From positions 62,001 to 126,000 of the forward strand of contig NZ_CP114607.1 of assembly GCF_033558715.1 (NCBI RefSeq): a DNA stretch of 64,000 nt. Reading direction: 5' to 3'. The stretch comes from Acinetobacter sp. YWS30-1 (GTDB taxonomy: Bacteria > Pseudomonadota > Gammaproteobacteria > Pseudomonadales > Moraxellaceae). A program made the translations under genes and the position numbers. The notes beneath the pieces are model-generated. The model made no database searches, was not told where the DNA came from, and saw only the letters and a program-made list of their open reading frames with translations. Every line of letters starts with the position of its first letter. The stretch's first letter is position 1. This document shows, one piece after another, positions 54,429 through 63,761 of the stretch.

Positions 54429-55467
54429 GGCTTTGTTGCACAAAGCTATTCTTGAAGGCTTCTTCAGCAATATAATTTCCAGATGAAGAAGCCTGCACCT
54501 AAAATCTACCGTACAACCAATTGGTCCTCGTATAACCAAGCTTTAATCAAGCGAGGAAATATTTCAATCTGGTTTGATCCTAAGACCCAATGGTATGCAC
54601 AACCACAAGGCAAGCACGGACGAAATCAAACTTATTCCGATACAGCGATTCAATGCTGTTTAATGATCAAATCTCTATTCCGTCTTTCTTTACGTATGGT
54701 CACTGGCTTTGCTCAAAGCCTGATTAAACTCTGTGGCTTGAATTGGACAGCACCAGATTACTCCACCCTCTGTAGACGACAAAAGCATATTGATATTGCG
54801 ATAAGCTATCAGAAAAGTCGTGATGGGTTACACCTACTCGCCGACTCTACGGGTTTAAAATTTTTAGGTGAAGGCGAATGGAAGCGTAAGAAACATCAGC
54901 CTGAATACCGTCGGCAATGGCGTAAACTGCATATTGGTATAGATGCTGAAACACTGCAAATACGTGCCGTTCAGCTTACGACAAATAATGTCAGTGATTC
55001 ACAAGTACTAAGTGATTTACTTGATCAAATCCCACCAGATGAGCGAATAGATTCTGTCTATACCGATGGGGCGTACGACACGAAGTGCTGCAGACAAGTG
55101 ATTTCAGATCGTCAAGCACATGCAGTAATTCCACCCAGAAAGAATGCCAAGCCCTGGAAAGATTCTAAAATCAGTTCAATAGAACGAAATGAGTTACTTC
55201 AAACAGTTAAACATTTGGGCAGAACCCTATGGAAAAAATGGTCGGGTTATCACCGTCGCAGTTTGGTGGAAACCAAGATGCATTGCATCAAATTATTAGG
55301 AGATAAGCTGACGGCAAGACATTTTCAAAGTCAGGTCAATGAAATTCATGCGCGTGTGGCAGTTCTGAATAGATTTACGGAATTAGGTAGACCTCACACC
55401 CAAGTTGTCACTTAAATTTGAATGGATTGGGGAAAACTCAGCTTTTGAATGTTTATGCAACAAAGCC
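54429..55467 (+). mobile_element. Intact IS5-family element
   Basis: 1039 bp between GGCTTTGTTGCA (54429) and TGCAACAAAGCC (55456-55467). It carries one full transposase. Relics of close relatives are at 43026 and 49221. No target duplication is obvious. Confidence 0.88.
54483..55415 (+). CDS. IS5-family transposase
   Basis: A 310-aa DDE transposase. It has the N-terminal domain (KPAPKIYRTTNWSSYNQALI), first Asp in LLADSTGLKF, second in VYTDGAYDTKCCRQV, and the final Glu region YHRRSLVETKMHCIKLLG. The C-terminus is RFTELGRPHTQVVT. Intact and probably active. It is the likely source or sibling of the relics around the giant recombinase. Confidence 0.92.
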   Translation: MKKPAPKIYRTTNWSSYNQALIKRGNISIWFDPKTQWYAQPQGKHGRNQTYSDTAIQCCLMIKSLFRLSLRMVTGFAQSLIKLCGLNWTAPDYSTLCRRQKHIDIAISYQKSRDGLHLLADSTGLKFLGEGEWKRKKHQPEYRRQWRKLHIGIDAETLQIRAVQLTTNNVSDSQVLSDLLDQIPPDERIDSVYTDGAYDTKCCRQVISDRQAHAVIPPRKNAKPWKDSKISSIERNELLQTVKHLGRTLWKKWSGYHRRSLVETKMHCIKLLGDKLTARHFQSQVNEIHARVAVLNRFTELGRPHTQVVT

Positions 55468-55637
55468 GTTCTAGGATGATACTGTATTGTTCATCTACAT
55501 TTTCTCAGAATTTTGAACACCCTCCATTAATTGACTAAGATGGCGATTCAACTAAACTGAAAGTGCTGTTCGCAATACCACTAAGGGTATCAGCGAGAAC
55601 AGCAAGTATTTCTATTCAGTAAAGGAAGGAGTCCGTA

Positions 55638-57626
55638 ATGGCTAAAAAGACAATTGCGAAATTTGATATCTCGGTAACCGCACCAGAGGGTTTTGAACAT
55701 GAGCCTGACGCAACAGGCGGTTTTTGGTGCCATAAACCGCTTAACACTTTGCCACCGGGGGATTTTATATCGCCCTATTCGCGTCATAAAACCTTACCAA
55801 CTCCAGGAGTCGAAAAGCGTAAAGCGTGGATAATTGGTGGTGGTATCGGGGGGCTTGCCGCGGCATTTTATTTAATTCGCGATGGTCATATGCCCGCCGA
55901 AAATATCACTATTTTAGAAGAAATGAGTGTAGAAGGCGGCTCTATGGATGGTGCGGGTAACCTCGAAGACGGTTACATCATTCGCGGTGGTCGTGAAATG
56001 AACTGGAACTACGACACCCTCTGGGATCTATTCCAGGACATTCCCGCCCTTGAACTTCCCGAAGAGTATTCTGTTCTCGATGAATACCGAATGATAAACG
56101 ACAACGACCCAAATTACTCTAAGGCCCGTTTAATTAACAAGTCCGGCGAGATCCTTGACTCAGAAGACATGGGGCTGAGTAAATCTCAGCAATGGGAACT
56201 TATCCGCTTAATGCTGAAACGCAAGGAAGAGTTAGACGACATAAGCATTGAGGAATATTTCAGTGAAGGCTTTTTACAAAGCAACTTCTGGTTTTTATTC
56301 CGTACTATGTTTGCTTTTAAAAACTGCCACAGCGTGTTGGAAACCAAGCTCTATTTGCATCGTTTTCTGGACTCAATTGACGGCTTTGGTGACATGTCTG
56401 TTCTGCTTTTCCCTAAATACAATCAGTACGACACCTTTATAAAGCCACTGACCAATTTTCTGCGTGAAAAAGGAGTGAAATTTACCTTTGAAGCCAGAGT
56501 AGATGACCTTGATATGAGCATTACCGGAGACAACAAGACGGTAACCGGAATTCAGGCCGTTGTTAAAGGTGAAGAGCAATATATTGAAGTTGGCAAGAAT
56601 GATTTAGTGTTCGCCCTCACCGGATCAATGACTGAACAGACGGCTTATGCCGGTATGGATGATGCCCCGGAGCTTAACTGTGAAAGGCATGACCCGGGTA
56701 GCGAAAGTGGCTGGAACTTATGGAAGAACCTCGCCAAGAAGTCTCCCGTTTTCGGTAAGCCAGAAAAATTTTATGGTGACGTAGACAAGTCTATATGGGA
56801 GTCGGCCACCCTTACCTGCAAGCCCTCACCCCTTGTCGATAAACTGAAAACCTTATCAGTAAACGACCCATACTCCGGTCGAACCGTAACCGGCGGCATA
56901 GTGACTTTTACTGACTCCAACTGGCTGTTAAGTGTTACCTGTAATCGCCAACCCCACTTCCCCGACCAGCCAGATGACACATTGGTGTTGTGGGTTTATG
57001 GCCTGTTGATGGATAAGCAAGGCAACCGTGTAAACAAAACCATGCCAGAATGCACCGGTAAAGAAATTCTGACCGAGCTTTGCCATCATCTGGGTATTGA
57101 AGACCAGTTAGATGAGGTTATAGCCAACACCAAAATACGCATTGCGCTTATGCCTTATATTACAGCTCAGTTTATGCCCAGAGCTGCAGGCGACAGGCCC
57201 AGAGTAGTTCCTGAAGGCTGCACGAATTTAGGCTTAGTGGGACAATTTGTAGAAACTCGCAATGACATAATATTCACCATGGAAGCCTCTATTCGCACCG
57301 CCCGTATTGGTGTGTATAAACTGCTGAATATTCCCAAACAGGTGCCTGATATAAGCCCGACACAATACGACATTCGTAACATCATAAAAGGTGCCAGAGC
57401 GCTCAATAGCAATAAGCCTTTTATTGGCGAGCGTATGCTGCACCGCTTACTCGACAAAACCTACTTTGCCCACATACTGCCGCCGCTGCCCGAACCGGAG
57501 GAGAAAAAGCAAACGCACTTCGAAGAAGAGCTAAGGGAACTGCTTGGTAAAGGCGGTGACTCAATACATAAATTCTCAAGCTGGGTTAACTCGCTGAGGG
57601 AGAATTTTTCGAGCAAAGATAAATAG
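55638..57626 (+). CDS. ohyA: Oleate hydratase
   Basis: A 662-aa FAD-dependent oleate hydratase (67-kDa myosin-cross-reactive antigen family). It shows the dinucleotide motif [11 protein letters not shown] (67 onward), the catalytic region [14 protein letters not shown], and conserved blocks such as [23 protein letters not shown]. It adds water to the cis-9 double bond of free fatty acids to give 10-hydroxy acids, thought to detoxify unsaturated fatty acids. GGAAGGAG precedes the ATG. The gene is visibly more GC-rich than its neighbours and has its own terminator, suggesting acquisition from another genus. Confidence 0.94.
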   Translation: MAKKTIAKFDISVTAPEGFEHEPDATGGFWCHKPLNTLPPGDFISPYSRHKTLPTPGVEKRKAWIIGGGIGGLAAAFYLIRDGHMPAENITILEEMSVEGGSMDGAGNLEDGYIIRGGREMNWNYDTLWDLFQDIPALELPEEYSVLDEYRMINDNDPNYSKARLINKSGEILDSEDMGLSKSQQWELIRLMLKRKEELDDISIEEYFSEGFLQSNFWFLFRTMFAFKNCHSVLETKLYLHRFLDSIDGFGDMSVLLFPKYNQYDTFIKPLTNFLREKGVKFTFEARVDDLDMSITGDNKTVTGIQAVVKGEEQYIEVGKNDLVFALTGSMTEQTAYAGMDDAPELNCERHDPGSESGWNLWKNLAKKSPVFGKPEKFYGDVDKSIWESATLTCKPSPLVDKLKTLSVNDPYSGRTVTGGIVTFTDSNWLLSVTCNRQPHFPDQPDDTLVLWVYGLLMDKQGNRVNKTMPECTGKEILTELCHHLGIEDQLDEVIANTKIRIALMPYITAQFMPRAAGDRPRVVPEGCTNLGLVGQFVETRNDIIFTMEASIRTARIGVYKLLNIPKQVPDISPTQYDIRNIIKGARALNSNKPFIGERMLHRLLDKTYFAHILPPLPEPEEKKQTHFEEELRELLGKGGDSIHKFSSWVNSLRENFSSKDK

Positions 57627-57650
57627 CGGGTTAGGTTTTGTTTTTTGCAC

Positions 57651-57680
57651 AAAAAAGCCGCTCGAATGAGCGGCTTCTTA
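57651..57680 (+). terminator. Terminator after ohyA
   Basis: AAGCCGCTC-GAAT-GAGCGGCTT, preceded by A and followed by a short T-containing tract. Confidence 0.75.
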
Positions 57681-57699
57681 TATGGAATTGGTGGAGCTG

Positions 57700-58518
57700 G
57701 GCACTGTTGCAAATAGAGATTTGAGTCGATGAAGTTCCCTTTAAAAAGTGCTTAGAGACCGAAAACCCTGTTGATTAGACACACTTCACCCTGAGGCTGA
57801 CCATAATAAAATGACGATGCTTGTCCTTTACGTAGTGCACGCATGACTTCAATACCTTTAATTGTGGCATAAGCCGTCTTCATAGATTTGAATCCTAATG
57901 TGGCCCTGATGATCCGCTTTAACTTACCATGATCACATTCAATGACATTATTTTTATACTTAATCTGCCTGTGCTCAAGGTCTGGTGGACATTTTCCTTC
58001 TCGCTTTAATCGTGATAAAGCATGGCCATAGGTCGCTGCTTTATCTGTATTGATGACCCGTGGAATTTGCCATTTTTTCACCGTATTGAATATCTTTCCT
58101 AGAAAACTATAGGCTGATTTACTGTTCCGCCTAGCGGAAAGGTAAAAGTCAATCGTATGACCACGTTGATCAACTGCACGATACAGATAAGACCATCGTC
58201 CATTCACTTTTACATAGGTTTCATCAATATGCCACGAGCTCAGATCTGTAGGATTACGCCAATACCAGCGTAAACGTTTTTCTATTTCAGGAGCATAACG
58301 TTGAACCCAACGGTAAATAGTCGTGTGATCAACATTCACACCCCGTTCGGCCAGCATTTCCTGCAGTTCACGATAGCTAATGCCATATTTACAATACCAG
58401 CGCACAGCCCAAAGAATGATTTCGCCCTGAAAATGCCGACCATGGAAAGGATTCATATGCTGCACCTTTAGCTAAAACAGTCTTCAGCTTACCATTCGTG
58501 GTTATTTGCAACAGTGCC
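57700..58518 (-). mobile_element. IS6/IS26-family element, IS1006-like
   Basis: 819 bp between GGCACTGTTGCAAATA and its inverse TATTTGCAACAGTGCC. The length equals that reported for IS1006. No 8-bp flanking duplication, as expected when IS6 elements recombine by cointegration. It joined the ohyA segment to an IS66 fragment. Confidence 0.88.
57752..58456 (-). CDS. IS6-family transposase
   Basis: About 234 aa from MNPFHGRHFQGEIILWAVRW (ATG at 58454-58456, AAGG upstream). It has a helix-turn-helix (TTIYRWVQRYAPEI) and a DDE domain with WHIDETYVKV, VINTDKAATYG and a Glu in VIECDHGKLKR. The C-terminus is VCLINRVFGL. Intact. Confidence 0.9.
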   Translation of the reverse strand: MNPFHGRHFQGEIILWAVRWYCKYGISYRELQEMLAERGVNVDHTTIYRWVQRYAPEIEKRLRWYWRNPTDLSSWHIDETYVKVNGRWSYLYRAVDQRGHTIDFYLSARRNSKSAYSFLGKIFNTVKKWQIPRVINTDKAATYGHALSRLKREGKCPPDLEHRQIKYKNNVIECDHGKLKRIIRATLGFKSMKTAYATIKGIEVMRALRKGQASSFYYGQPQGEVCLINRVFGL

Positions 58519-58686
58519 AATCCATTTGGATACAAGATTTGTATTCAATCCATGTTGCAAAGCGACTGAAGCAATTGAAACGTCCGGTGCTTTACAAGCC
58601 TGAACGATTTGCTGTTTAAATTCAGCACTGTATGTTCTTCGTTTTTTCGCAAGAGATGTAATGGATGTCTGGTTATTTGTAGTCAT
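58519..58686 (-). pseudogene. IS66 TnpA N-terminal fragment
   Basis: Reads MTTNNQTSITSLAKKRRTYS, then AEFKQQIVQACKAPDVSIAS and GLNTNLVSKWI before the IS1006-like junction. This is the helix-turn-helix part of IS66 TnpA; the remainder is missing. Confidence 0.75.
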
Positions 58687-58772
58687 AAATTTAAGTCCCC
58701 ACTTGTTTTTAAGTGGGGACTAAATTAAGGCTTATAGGATGAATTCATAAGGTGTGTTCAGCGGACGCTTAC
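58519..58772 (-). mobile_element. IS66-family fragment with left end
   Basis: The reverse strand begins with the IS66-type end GTAAGCGTCCGCTGAA (58757-58772). It runs to the IS1006-like element, which truncates it. Confidence 0.75.
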
Positions 58773-58796
58773 CGTTTTATGAGGGTGGTGCCCACT

Positions 58797-58828
58797 AAAA
58801 AGCTGGCTTGATAACAAGCCAGCTTTTT
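58797..58828 (+). terminator. Strong bidirectional terminator next to gcd
   Basis: AAAAAGCTGGCTTG-ATAA-CAAGCCAGCTTTTT, a 14-bp perfect stem. It lies about 90 bp beyond the gcd stop. Confidence 0.85.
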
Positions 58829-58917
58829 AGTGTTTCGTACAAGGTAGAGGTTTCTAAATTACCCTTAAGCCAAAATTAGATTTCTAAAATTTAGACGACT
58901 ATCTTGGCTAATTTCGG

Positions 58918-61329
58918 TTACTTCTGATCAGGAAGAGCAAACGCAATAATATAGTCACCTACATCTTTTGAGTGGCTCGCACCCCCTGCAGAAATAACTA
59001 CATATTGCTTACCTGTTTTTGGTGATTTGTAAATTAGAGGTGCTGCAACAGCTGCAACGGGTAATTTAGCTTTCCATACTTCTTTACCAGTTTTGGAATC
59101 TAAAGCACGTAAATAATAATCTTGCGTACCTGCAAAGAATACCAAGCCAGAAGCTGTTGAAGTAGGACCACCTAGTGTTGGCATTCCTAATGGCATTGGG
59201 AGATGTGATTTAATACCTAATGGGCCAAGCTGTTCAGCTGTTCCCATTGGTACTTGCCATACCAACTTTTTGGTTTTTAAATCAATCGCAGACATCGTAC
59301 CGAAAGGTGGTCGATTACAAGGTACCCCTAATGCTGATTGCATAATATCAATTTTTACTCCAGCGTACGGGCCTGCAAATTGTGGGCGTACTGTTCCCAT
59401 AAATCCAGGAACTTCATCGGTAGATATTTTGTATTTCCCCATATCTTCTTTACGAACTAAAGACATCCGCAAAGGCATACGCATATCATTGACGAACATT
59501 AAACCTGTTGATTCATCAATTGAAATACCCCCCCAATTCATTCCGCCTAATAAACTTGGCCATTCAATATATGGTTTCTCACTAGGTGGTGTATATAACC
59601 CTTGATAAACCGAATCTTTAAACTGAATACGGCAATTGAGTTGATCAAAAGTTGAAATACCCCACATATCTTTTTCACGTAAAGTGTCATTACCAATTTG
59701 TGGCATACCTACAGAATATGGCTGAGTCGGAGATAGTTTTTCTCCTTCTGCTTGACCGGTAGTCGGTACGGGCTTTTCAATAACTTTAGTAACAGGTCGG
59801 CCTGTACGTCGATCTAATACAAAAATTTGTCCCATTTTTGTTGTTTGAATAAGGGCAGGAATTTGTTCTCCCTTATCATTGGTGACGTTGTAAAGAACTG
59901 GTTGAGAAGGTAAATCGTAGTCCCAAACGTCGTGATGAACAATTTGATATGACCATTTAGTCTTACCAGTCGTTGCATCTACAGCAACTACTGCTGAGCC
60001 AAATTTTTCTTTTGCTGCATTACGATCACCGCCCCAGTAATCAGGGGGGCCATTTCCAGTAGGTAGATATACTAGATTTAAATCTTTGTCGTAAGTTGGA
60101 ATTGTCCACATATTTGGGGTTTCAAGAGTAAAGCCGTTTTTAGGTTGTCCAGATAATTCTGGATTACCTACATCCCAAGCCCAGGCTAGTTTACCAGTAC
60201 GTACATCATAAGCACGAACTACGCCAGAAGGTTCACCATGAGTAATGTCTCGAACCCAACCGCCTAAGATGGCAACATGCCCTGCGATTAATGGGGTAGA
60301 GGTTGGATGGTAGCGTTTACTTTTTTCAGTAGGACCCATGTCATTTAACAGGTCAACTTGGCCATTTACTCCAAATTGAGGACATAAAGCACCAGTTTTT
60401 GCATTCAATGCAATTAAACGACCATCAACTGTAGATGTTAAAATTCGTTGTGGACAGGCTTGAATACTAGGAGTTTGTAAATCTGCTTTTGAAAGCGTTT
60501 TATCATGAGTCGCATCATAGTAACCAACACCACGACAGGTAATGTGTTCAGCTGTTTTTGCTTTTGGATCATATTTCCAAAGTGCTTTACCGCTATCACC
60601 ATCAATCGCAGTAATAATATTAGTTGGAGTACATGAGTACAGTGTGCTACCAATTTGAATTGGAGTATTTTCATCGACTCCAATATTTTTTGGTCGGCCA
60701 GTATGGTAAGTCCATGCAACTTGTAAGTTTTTAACGTTATCAGGAGTAATGTCAGTATAAGGGGCAAAGCGGGTACCACTACCACTACGACCAAAATATT
60801 CCCAATTATCAGGATTTTCTGCTGTAGGTTTAGTTAAATTACGATCTTGAGCAATATTAACTTGATTTAGAGTTTTTCCATGGGGAAAAAAAGCTGAGAT
60901 TAAAGCTATAACACAAGCAATAAAGCCAACTAAACCAACACGATTAGCAAAAGTCACTTTTTCTGTTGAAAGTGTTATTAAACTACGGCTTGCCCATAAG
61001 CTTAGTACAAATAAAACCGTTGGAACAACTAGACGGGGAATATACTGCCAGAAGTCAAAAACTTGTACTTCGGAAATAGCCCATATAACTGTTGCGATGA
61101 AAGTTAAAATGGATAGCCATAAGCTGATTACTTTTCTAAATGTATATAAAATAGCAATCAGTAGATAGGCAATACCAGCGATAAGGTAATAACTTGAGCC
61201 ACCTAAGCTAACAAGCTTTCCACCTTGGATAATTAAGAATAATGCGATTAACACATGTAGAAGTATTACGAAAAAGCGATAAACTTTTGATCCTGCCCTT
61301 TCAGAAGGTGCAGTGTATTCGGTACTCAT
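58918..61329 (-). CDS. gcd: Membrane-bound PQQ glucose dehydrogenase
   Basis: An 803-aa quinoprotein, length as in Acinetobacter GDH-A. Five N-terminal membrane helices (from FFVILLHVLIALFLIIQGG to LVGFIACVIALISAFFPHG) are followed by a periplasmic PQQ propeller with WEYFGRSGSGTRFAPYTDI, LIALNAKTGALCPQFG, HHDVWDYDLPSQP and SLLGGMNWGG. It oxidises aldoses to lactones in the periplasm and feeds electrons to ubiquinone. PQQ biosynthesis is not encoded here. Just upstream lies only a truncated transporter gene, so the promoter must be within that relic. Confidence 0.94.
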   Translation of the reverse strand: MSTEYTAPSERAGSKVYRFFVILLHVLIALFLIIQGGKLVSLGGSSYYLIAGIAYLLIAILYTFRKVISLWLSILTFIATVIWAISEVQVFDFWQYIPRLVVPTVLFVLSLWASRSLITLSTEKVTFANRVGLVGFIACVIALISAFFPHGKTLNQVNIAQDRNLTKPTAENPDNWEYFGRSGSGTRFAPYTDITPDNVKNLQVAWTYHTGRPKNIGVDENTPIQIGSTLYSCTPTNIITAIDGDSGKALWKYDPKAKTAEHITCRGVGYYDATHDKTLSKADLQTPSIQACPQRILTSTVDGRLIALNAKTGALCPQFGVNGQVDLLNDMGPTEKSKRYHPTSTPLIAGHVAILGGWVRDITHGEPSGVVRAYDVRTGKLAWAWDVGNPELSGQPKNGFTLETPNMWTIPTYDKDLNLVYLPTGNGPPDYWGGDRNAAKEKFGSAVVAVDATTGKTKWSYQIVHHDVWDYDLPSQPVLYNVTNDKGEQIPALIQTTKMGQIFVLDRRTGRPVTKVIEKPVPTTGQAEGEKLSPTQPYSVGMPQIGNDTLREKDMWGISTFDQLNCRIQFKDSVYQGLYTPPSEKPYIEWPSLLGGMNWGGISIDESTGLMFVNDMRMPLRMSLVRKEDMGKYKISTDEVPGFMGTVRPQFAGPYAGVKIDIMQSALGVPCNRPPFGTMSAIDLKTKKLVWQVPMGTAEQLGPLGIKSHLPMPLGMPTLGGPTSTASGLVFFAGTQDYYLRALDSKTGKEVWKAKLPVAAVAAPLIYKSPKTGKQYVVISAGGASHSKDVGDYIIAFALPDQK

Positions 61330-61332
61330 ATA

Positions 61333-61631
61333 TTGTCTCTTTGATGTGGGCTGTAATTAGCTTAGGCATTGCTACAGGAGGATTATTTCCTATAGCCCTT
61401 ATTTTACCTATTGAGTTCGCATCTAGTACTCAATTAGCAACACGGCTAAGTGGAATAACCCAGTCCTTTGGATACTTATTGGCTGGGATCATGCCATGGG
61501 TTGGTGGAATTATAATAGATAAATTTTGTTCTATGGTGGGTCTAACTTCTCTAACCATGCTCATGGCTTTAGGTTTAGGAATTACTTCATATCATATGAA
61601 ATATATGTTCAGTCAATATTCTAATGTATGA
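61333..61631 (+). pseudogene. C-terminal fragment of an MFS (CynX-like) transporter
   Basis: The frame reads SLMWAVISLGIATGGLFPIA, then TRLSGITQSFGYLLAGIMPW and GGIIIDK, the last third of a CynX/NimT-type permease, ending at TGA 61629-61631. The N-terminal two thirds are replaced by the gcd start region. Confidence 0.7.
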
Positions 61632-61678
61632 ATAAAAAACATCTTATATCCGACTTTAAAATTACTAAAACTAATTCC

Positions 61679-61706
61679 ATTTAACATAATGGTGGTTATA
61701 CGAAGT
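61679..61706 (-). other. XerC/XerD recombination site (pdif), left of brnTA
   Basis: ATTTAACATAA-TGGTGG-TTATACGAAGT. Read on the reverse strand this is XerC half ACTTCGTATAA, 6-bp spacer, XerD half TTATGTTAAAT, matching the 28-bp pdif sites known from Acinetobacter plasmids. Confidence 0.85.
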
Positions 61707-61766
61707 ACACTTGTATATTAATATAAATATCAACAACTTATTAATATCAGAAAAATCCCAAAATGC

Positions 61767-61801
61767 AAAAAAAGCCGACTTTGAAACAAGTCGGCTTTTT
61801 T
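61767..61801. terminator. Bidirectional terminator inside the pdif module
   Basis: AAAAAAGCCGACTT-TGAAAC-AAGTCGGCTTTTTT, perfect stem with A and T flanks. Confidence 0.85.
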
Positions 61802-61858
61802 ATGAGCAGTTTTGGAATGTTTTGCCAATAAATTTGACTAAAAATTACGCTTCTCAGC

Positions 61859-61898
61859 TTGAGTGATACAATTTTATGATACATTATTGTATATACAA
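61859..61898 (+). promoter_or_regulatory. brnTA promoter and operator
   Basis: TTGAGT, 17 bp, CATTAT, with the perfect palindrome TTGTATATACAA (61887-61898) overlapping the start point. It fits known autorepression by the BrnT-BrnA complex. Confidence 0.5.
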
Positions 61899-61904
61899 AT
61901 TTGA

Positions 61905-62201
61905 ATGTTTTTTATGAAACAGTATTTCGAATGGGATGAGGCAAAGAATCGAAAGAATCAGAAAAAGCACGATGTTTCTTTCGAAACGGCAAGCCTTGTT
62001 TTTGATGATCCATTAAGGATCTCAATCCAGGACAGACATACCGATGGTGAAGAACGTTGGCAAACCATTGGAAAAGTAAAAGGCGTACTAATGATGTTAG
62101 TAGCTCACACCATCTTTGATGAAGATGACTGTGAAATCATACGAATCATTAGTGCAAGACAAGTCACTAAGGCGGAGCGAGATAGATATGAGCATGGTTA
62201 G
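61905..62201 (+). CDS. brnT: BrnT-type toxin, RelE-like ribonuclease
   Basis: A 98-aa BrnT protein: FEWDEAKNRKNQKKHDVSFE, DPLRISIQDRHTDGEERW, and the C-terminal RIISARQVTKAERDRY with the conserved Ser/Ala-Arg and Glu-Arg. It inhibits translation by RNA cleavage. An ATG at 61914 (MKQYFEWD) may be the real start; neither has a good ribosome site. It overlaps brnA by 14 bp. The pair is enclosed by two pdif sites. Confidence 0.9.
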   Translation: MFFMKQYFEWDEAKNRKNQKKHDVSFETASLVFDDPLRISIQDRHTDGEERWQTIGKVKGVLMMLVAHTIFDEDDCEIIRIISARQVTKAERDRYEHG

Positions 62202-62502
62202 ATACTCACGCAAAGAACTGAATGAAAAATTCAGCGACAAGCAAGATGCTGAAATTCAACGCTTGCTTGCTAAGGGAACGGTTCCTGACGATCAGCTAGA
62301 TCTCTCAGATATGCCTGAAATTACCGACTGGAGCAATGCTGTACGCCATAATCGATTCTATCGCCCAGTGAAGCAACAGACTTCCATTCGTTTAGATGCT
62401 GATGTACTTGCATGGTTTAAAGCTCAAGGCAAAGGCTATCAAACTAGGATGAATGAAATTCTGCGAGATGCTATGCTGAAAGAATTAAAAAATCATCAAT
62501 AA
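62188..62502 (+). CDS. brnA: BrnA-type antitoxin
   Basis: A 104-aa antitoxin starting MSMVRYSRKELNEKF at 62188, preceded by GGAG in the brnT end. The C-terminus is a ribbon-helix-helix domain (TSIRLDADVLAWFKAQGKGY, then QTRMNEILRDAM) that binds DNA and represses the operon. It neutralises BrnT. A longer upstream frame exists but overlaps brnT in another phase. Confidence 0.9.
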   Translation: MSMVRYSRKELNEKFSDKQDAEIQRLLAKGTVPDDQLDLSDMPEITDWSNAVRHNRFYRPVKQQTSIRLDADVLAWFKAQGKGYQTRMNEILRDAMLKELKNHQ

Positions 62503-62528
62503 AAATGGGAGCTTACGCTCCCATTTTT
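62501..62528 (+). terminator. Terminator after brnTA
   Basis: AAAAATGGGAG-CTTA-CGCTCCCATTTTT (inner pairs GGGAG/CTCCC). Confidence 0.8.
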
Positions 62529-62529
62529 G

Positions 62530-62557
62530 ACTTCGTATAACATGTACTATGTTAATT
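62530..62557 (+). other. XerC/XerD recombination site (pdif), right of brnTA
   Basis: ACTTCGTATAA-CATGTA-CTATGTTAATT: XerC half identical to the left site, XerD half with small changes. Orientation is opposite to the site at 61679, as in known pdif modules. Confidence 0.8.
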
Positions 62558-62629
62558 TTAGCGAAACTCAATAATAAATTATTTCTTCTTTGGCTTCATA
62601 CATGACTTGGAATTAATAGGTTGAAGACA

Positions 62630-63193
62630 CTATTTGGCTATAGCTGTAATCTCTATCTGAATATTTTCATCATAGAGATTTTCTAGAATTTCCTTATATA
62701 TTTCATAATTATCTTTCTCATAACATACAAAAAACACTTCATCTACGGCTTCACATGAGGGTAATGTCATCATGATAGATCCAATTGCAAATTCAGCTGC
62801 CTGCTGTAATGGATACTTATAAATCCCTGTTCCTAAATTTGGAAATGACACTGTTTTTGCTTGAACCTGATTAGCTTTCAAAAGTGCATTGCTATAAGCA
62901 TTACATAAGAGTTGAGGTTCATTTTTTTCACCGCCTAACCATCTAGGTGGAACAGCATGAATCAGATATTTTGCAGGTAAATTTCCAGCTGTCGTTACTT
63001 CCGCATTTCCAACAGCACATCCACCTTTTTCTTGATTAATCTGAATGCACTCTGATTTCATTAAAGATCCTGCTTTTTTATGGATCTTTCCATCTAGTCC
63101 ACCACCACCAAGTAATGATTTATTAGCTGGATTCACAATAGCATCTACAGATAAGGTAGTAATATCCCCATGTACTAATGTAATCCGATTCAT
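62630..63193 (-). CDS. Macrodomain protein (ADP-ribose/O-acetyl-ADP-ribose binding)
   Basis: A 187-aa protein from ATG 63191-63193; upstream frame extension to 63268 lacks conservation. It begins MNRITLVHGDITTLSVDAIV, with the ADP-ribose loop NPANKSLLGGGGLDG and the second loop SFPNLGTGIYKYPL, all canonical for YmdB-like macrodomains. They remove or bind ADP-ribose derivatives. It is divergent from a PD-(D/E)XK nuclease gene, a setting seen in defence loci. Confidence 0.88.
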   Translation of the reverse strand: MNRITLVHGDITTLSVDAIVNPANKSLLGGGGLDGKIHKKAGSLMKSECIQINQEKGGCAVGNAEVTTAGNLPAKYLIHAVPPRWLGGEKNEPQLLCNAYSNALLKANQVQAKTVSFPNLGTGIYKYPLQQAAEFAIGSIMMTLPSCEAVDEVFFVCYEKDNYEIYKEILENLYDENIQIEITAIAK

Positions 63194-63262
63194 ATAAAAT
63201 AGGTTCCAATTATTAATAAATTTTTGCAAATATTTTAATAAGTTAAATAACAAGGGGAAAGT

Positions 63263-63761
63263 ATGCAATCAAAAGTTTTACTTAATTTATTAGATGAGGT
63301 TGTTCAAGAAAAAAAAGTAAATTCTTTATTTTTAAATCGATATAAAAATCTTCTAGCTCCAAAGTTTTCCATCTTTAGCTATTTTCGCACAGATGAATTA
63401 ATACTAAGTAATATCCTAGCTGACCTACTAGATCCTCAAGGTAGTCACGGACAAGATTATCTTTTTATCAAAAAATGGATTGAACTTAGAAAAAATGGAT
63501 TAGATGAATCTTGGCAAAAAATTAACTTAGACCAGTCTAAAATCACCGTTAAGTTGGAAGAAAAAAATTGGCGTTTAGATACTTTAAGAAGGATGGATAT
63601 CCTAATTGAGATTTTTTGTCATGGTGAAAAATACGCATTATGTATTGAGAATAAGCCTTTTGCATCTGATCAAAAGAATCAACTTAAAGATTATGCTGAC
63701 GAGTTGGAGCAACGCTACCCCAACCAATGGCAACTGATTTATTTATCTGGTTCTGGAAAAG
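63263..63761 (+). pseudogene. PD-(D/E)XK nuclease superfamily protein, 3' end cut by IS3
   Basis: The first 166 codons read FSYFRTDELILSNILADLLD and a catalytic core Asp112 (RRMDILIEI), Glu129-x-Lys131 (CIENKPFASDQ), matching PDDEXK_4 family proteins of defence loci. The gene is interrupted at 63762 by an IS3 end; the final residues up to a stop at 63799 come from the IS. The remainder would lie beyond the right window edge, if present. The ATG at 63263 follows GGGGAAAG. Confidence 0.8.
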
